In this document: in pieces, positions 5,569 to 5,669 of the stretch | How positions within the stretch are numbered: position 1 is the first letter of the stretch | Layout: each line of letters opens with the position of its first letter | Assembly: GCA_023393155.1 (NCBI GenBank) | Contig: JAEWML010000180.1 | Location: 1 to 5,669, forward strand | Source of the DNA: Bacillota bacterium | GTDB lineage: Bacteria > Bacillota > Clostridia > Oscillospirales > Oscillospiraceae | Reading direction: 5' to 3' | Length of the DNA: 5,669 bases | The notes under the pieces: model-generated | The model's database searches: none | Seen by the model: only the letters and a program-made list of their open reading frames with translations | What the model was told of the DNA's origin: nothing | Translations under genes and position numbers: made by a program

Positions 5569-5669
5569 CAGCGGCGCAAAAACACGAGATTTTTGTCTGT
5601 TACAAAATTCTGAACGCTGTAACTTACCACAATGCCGTCCACCCCGTTTTCCCGGGCATACTCTGCCGG
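5568..5669 (-). CDS. C-terminal end of an unidentified protein
   Basis: The last 33 codons and a TGA of a minus-strand gene that enters from the right edge. The tail contains AEYARENGVDGIVVSYSVQ and ends DKNLVFLRR. It reads as real protein: a helix (AEYARENG), a hydrophobic beta strand (VDGIVVSY), then a polar C-terminus. A reading frame open to the edge and a hairpin placed exactly at its stop support a real gene. The helix-strand pattern resembles the last unit of an alpha/beta fold, but I do not recognise the family and give no function. It is convergent with the DUF4364 gene. Confidence 0.7.
   Translation of the reverse strand, partial: PAEYARENGVDGIVVSYSVQNFVTDKNLVFLRR

Noticed and set aside
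1..5669. CRISPR array, insertion sequence, tRNA, rRNA or riboswitch
   Set aside because: No spaced direct repeats, transposase motifs, long terminal inverted repeats or cloverleaf sequences were seen. The intergenic stretches are short and explained by promoters, ribosome binding sites and terminators.

Overview
The window is a compact, gene-dense, GC-rich piece of a low-redundancy bacterial chromosome. Its gene content points to a high-GC member of the Clostridia, most likely in the Oscillospiraceae/Ruminococcaceae group: a DUF4364 protein, a DUF3048 (YerB-like) lipoprotein, comEC next to holA, and a TOPRIM protein of the ribonuclease M5-like type. That placement is inferred from family distribution and cannot be settled from this sequence alone.

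Layout, right to left on the minus strand: a DUF3048 lipoprotein (3629-4717), a 73-residue XRE-type helix-turn-helix protein (3375-3596), comEC (1123-3378), holA (56-1111) and the first 19 codons of a TOPRIM/ribonuclease M5-like gene (1-59, running off the left edge). The gaps are 32 nt, a 4-nt overlap, 11 nt (or a 4-nt overlap if holA starts at GTG) and a 4-nt overlap. No terminator is visible between the genes, so this looks like one operon with translational coupling. A plausible promoter for it (TTGACG, 17 bp, extended -10) lies at 4751-4779.

On the plus strand a divergent promoter (TGTACA, 17 bp, TATAAT; 4800-4828) and a strong ribosome binding site drive a DUF4364 winged-helix-like protein (4873-5421). 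That gene ends in a clear intrinsic terminator (5432-5470). A second hairpin (5532-5568) lies just before the C-terminal end of a convergent minus-strand gene that enters from the right edge (5568-5669).

The operon combines an envelope lipoprotein, a small DNA-binding protein, the DNA-uptake channel, the clamp-loader delta subunit and an RNA-processing/TOPRIM enzyme. Joining comEC to holA is common in Firmicutes and looks like shared housekeeping transcription rather than a single pathway. The least usual part is the tiny XRE gene placed directly before comEC and probably coupled to its translation. I see no mobile element, CRISPR array, tRNA or rRNA, and nothing that amounts to a clearly new system. 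No gene-free stretch exceeds 160 bases.
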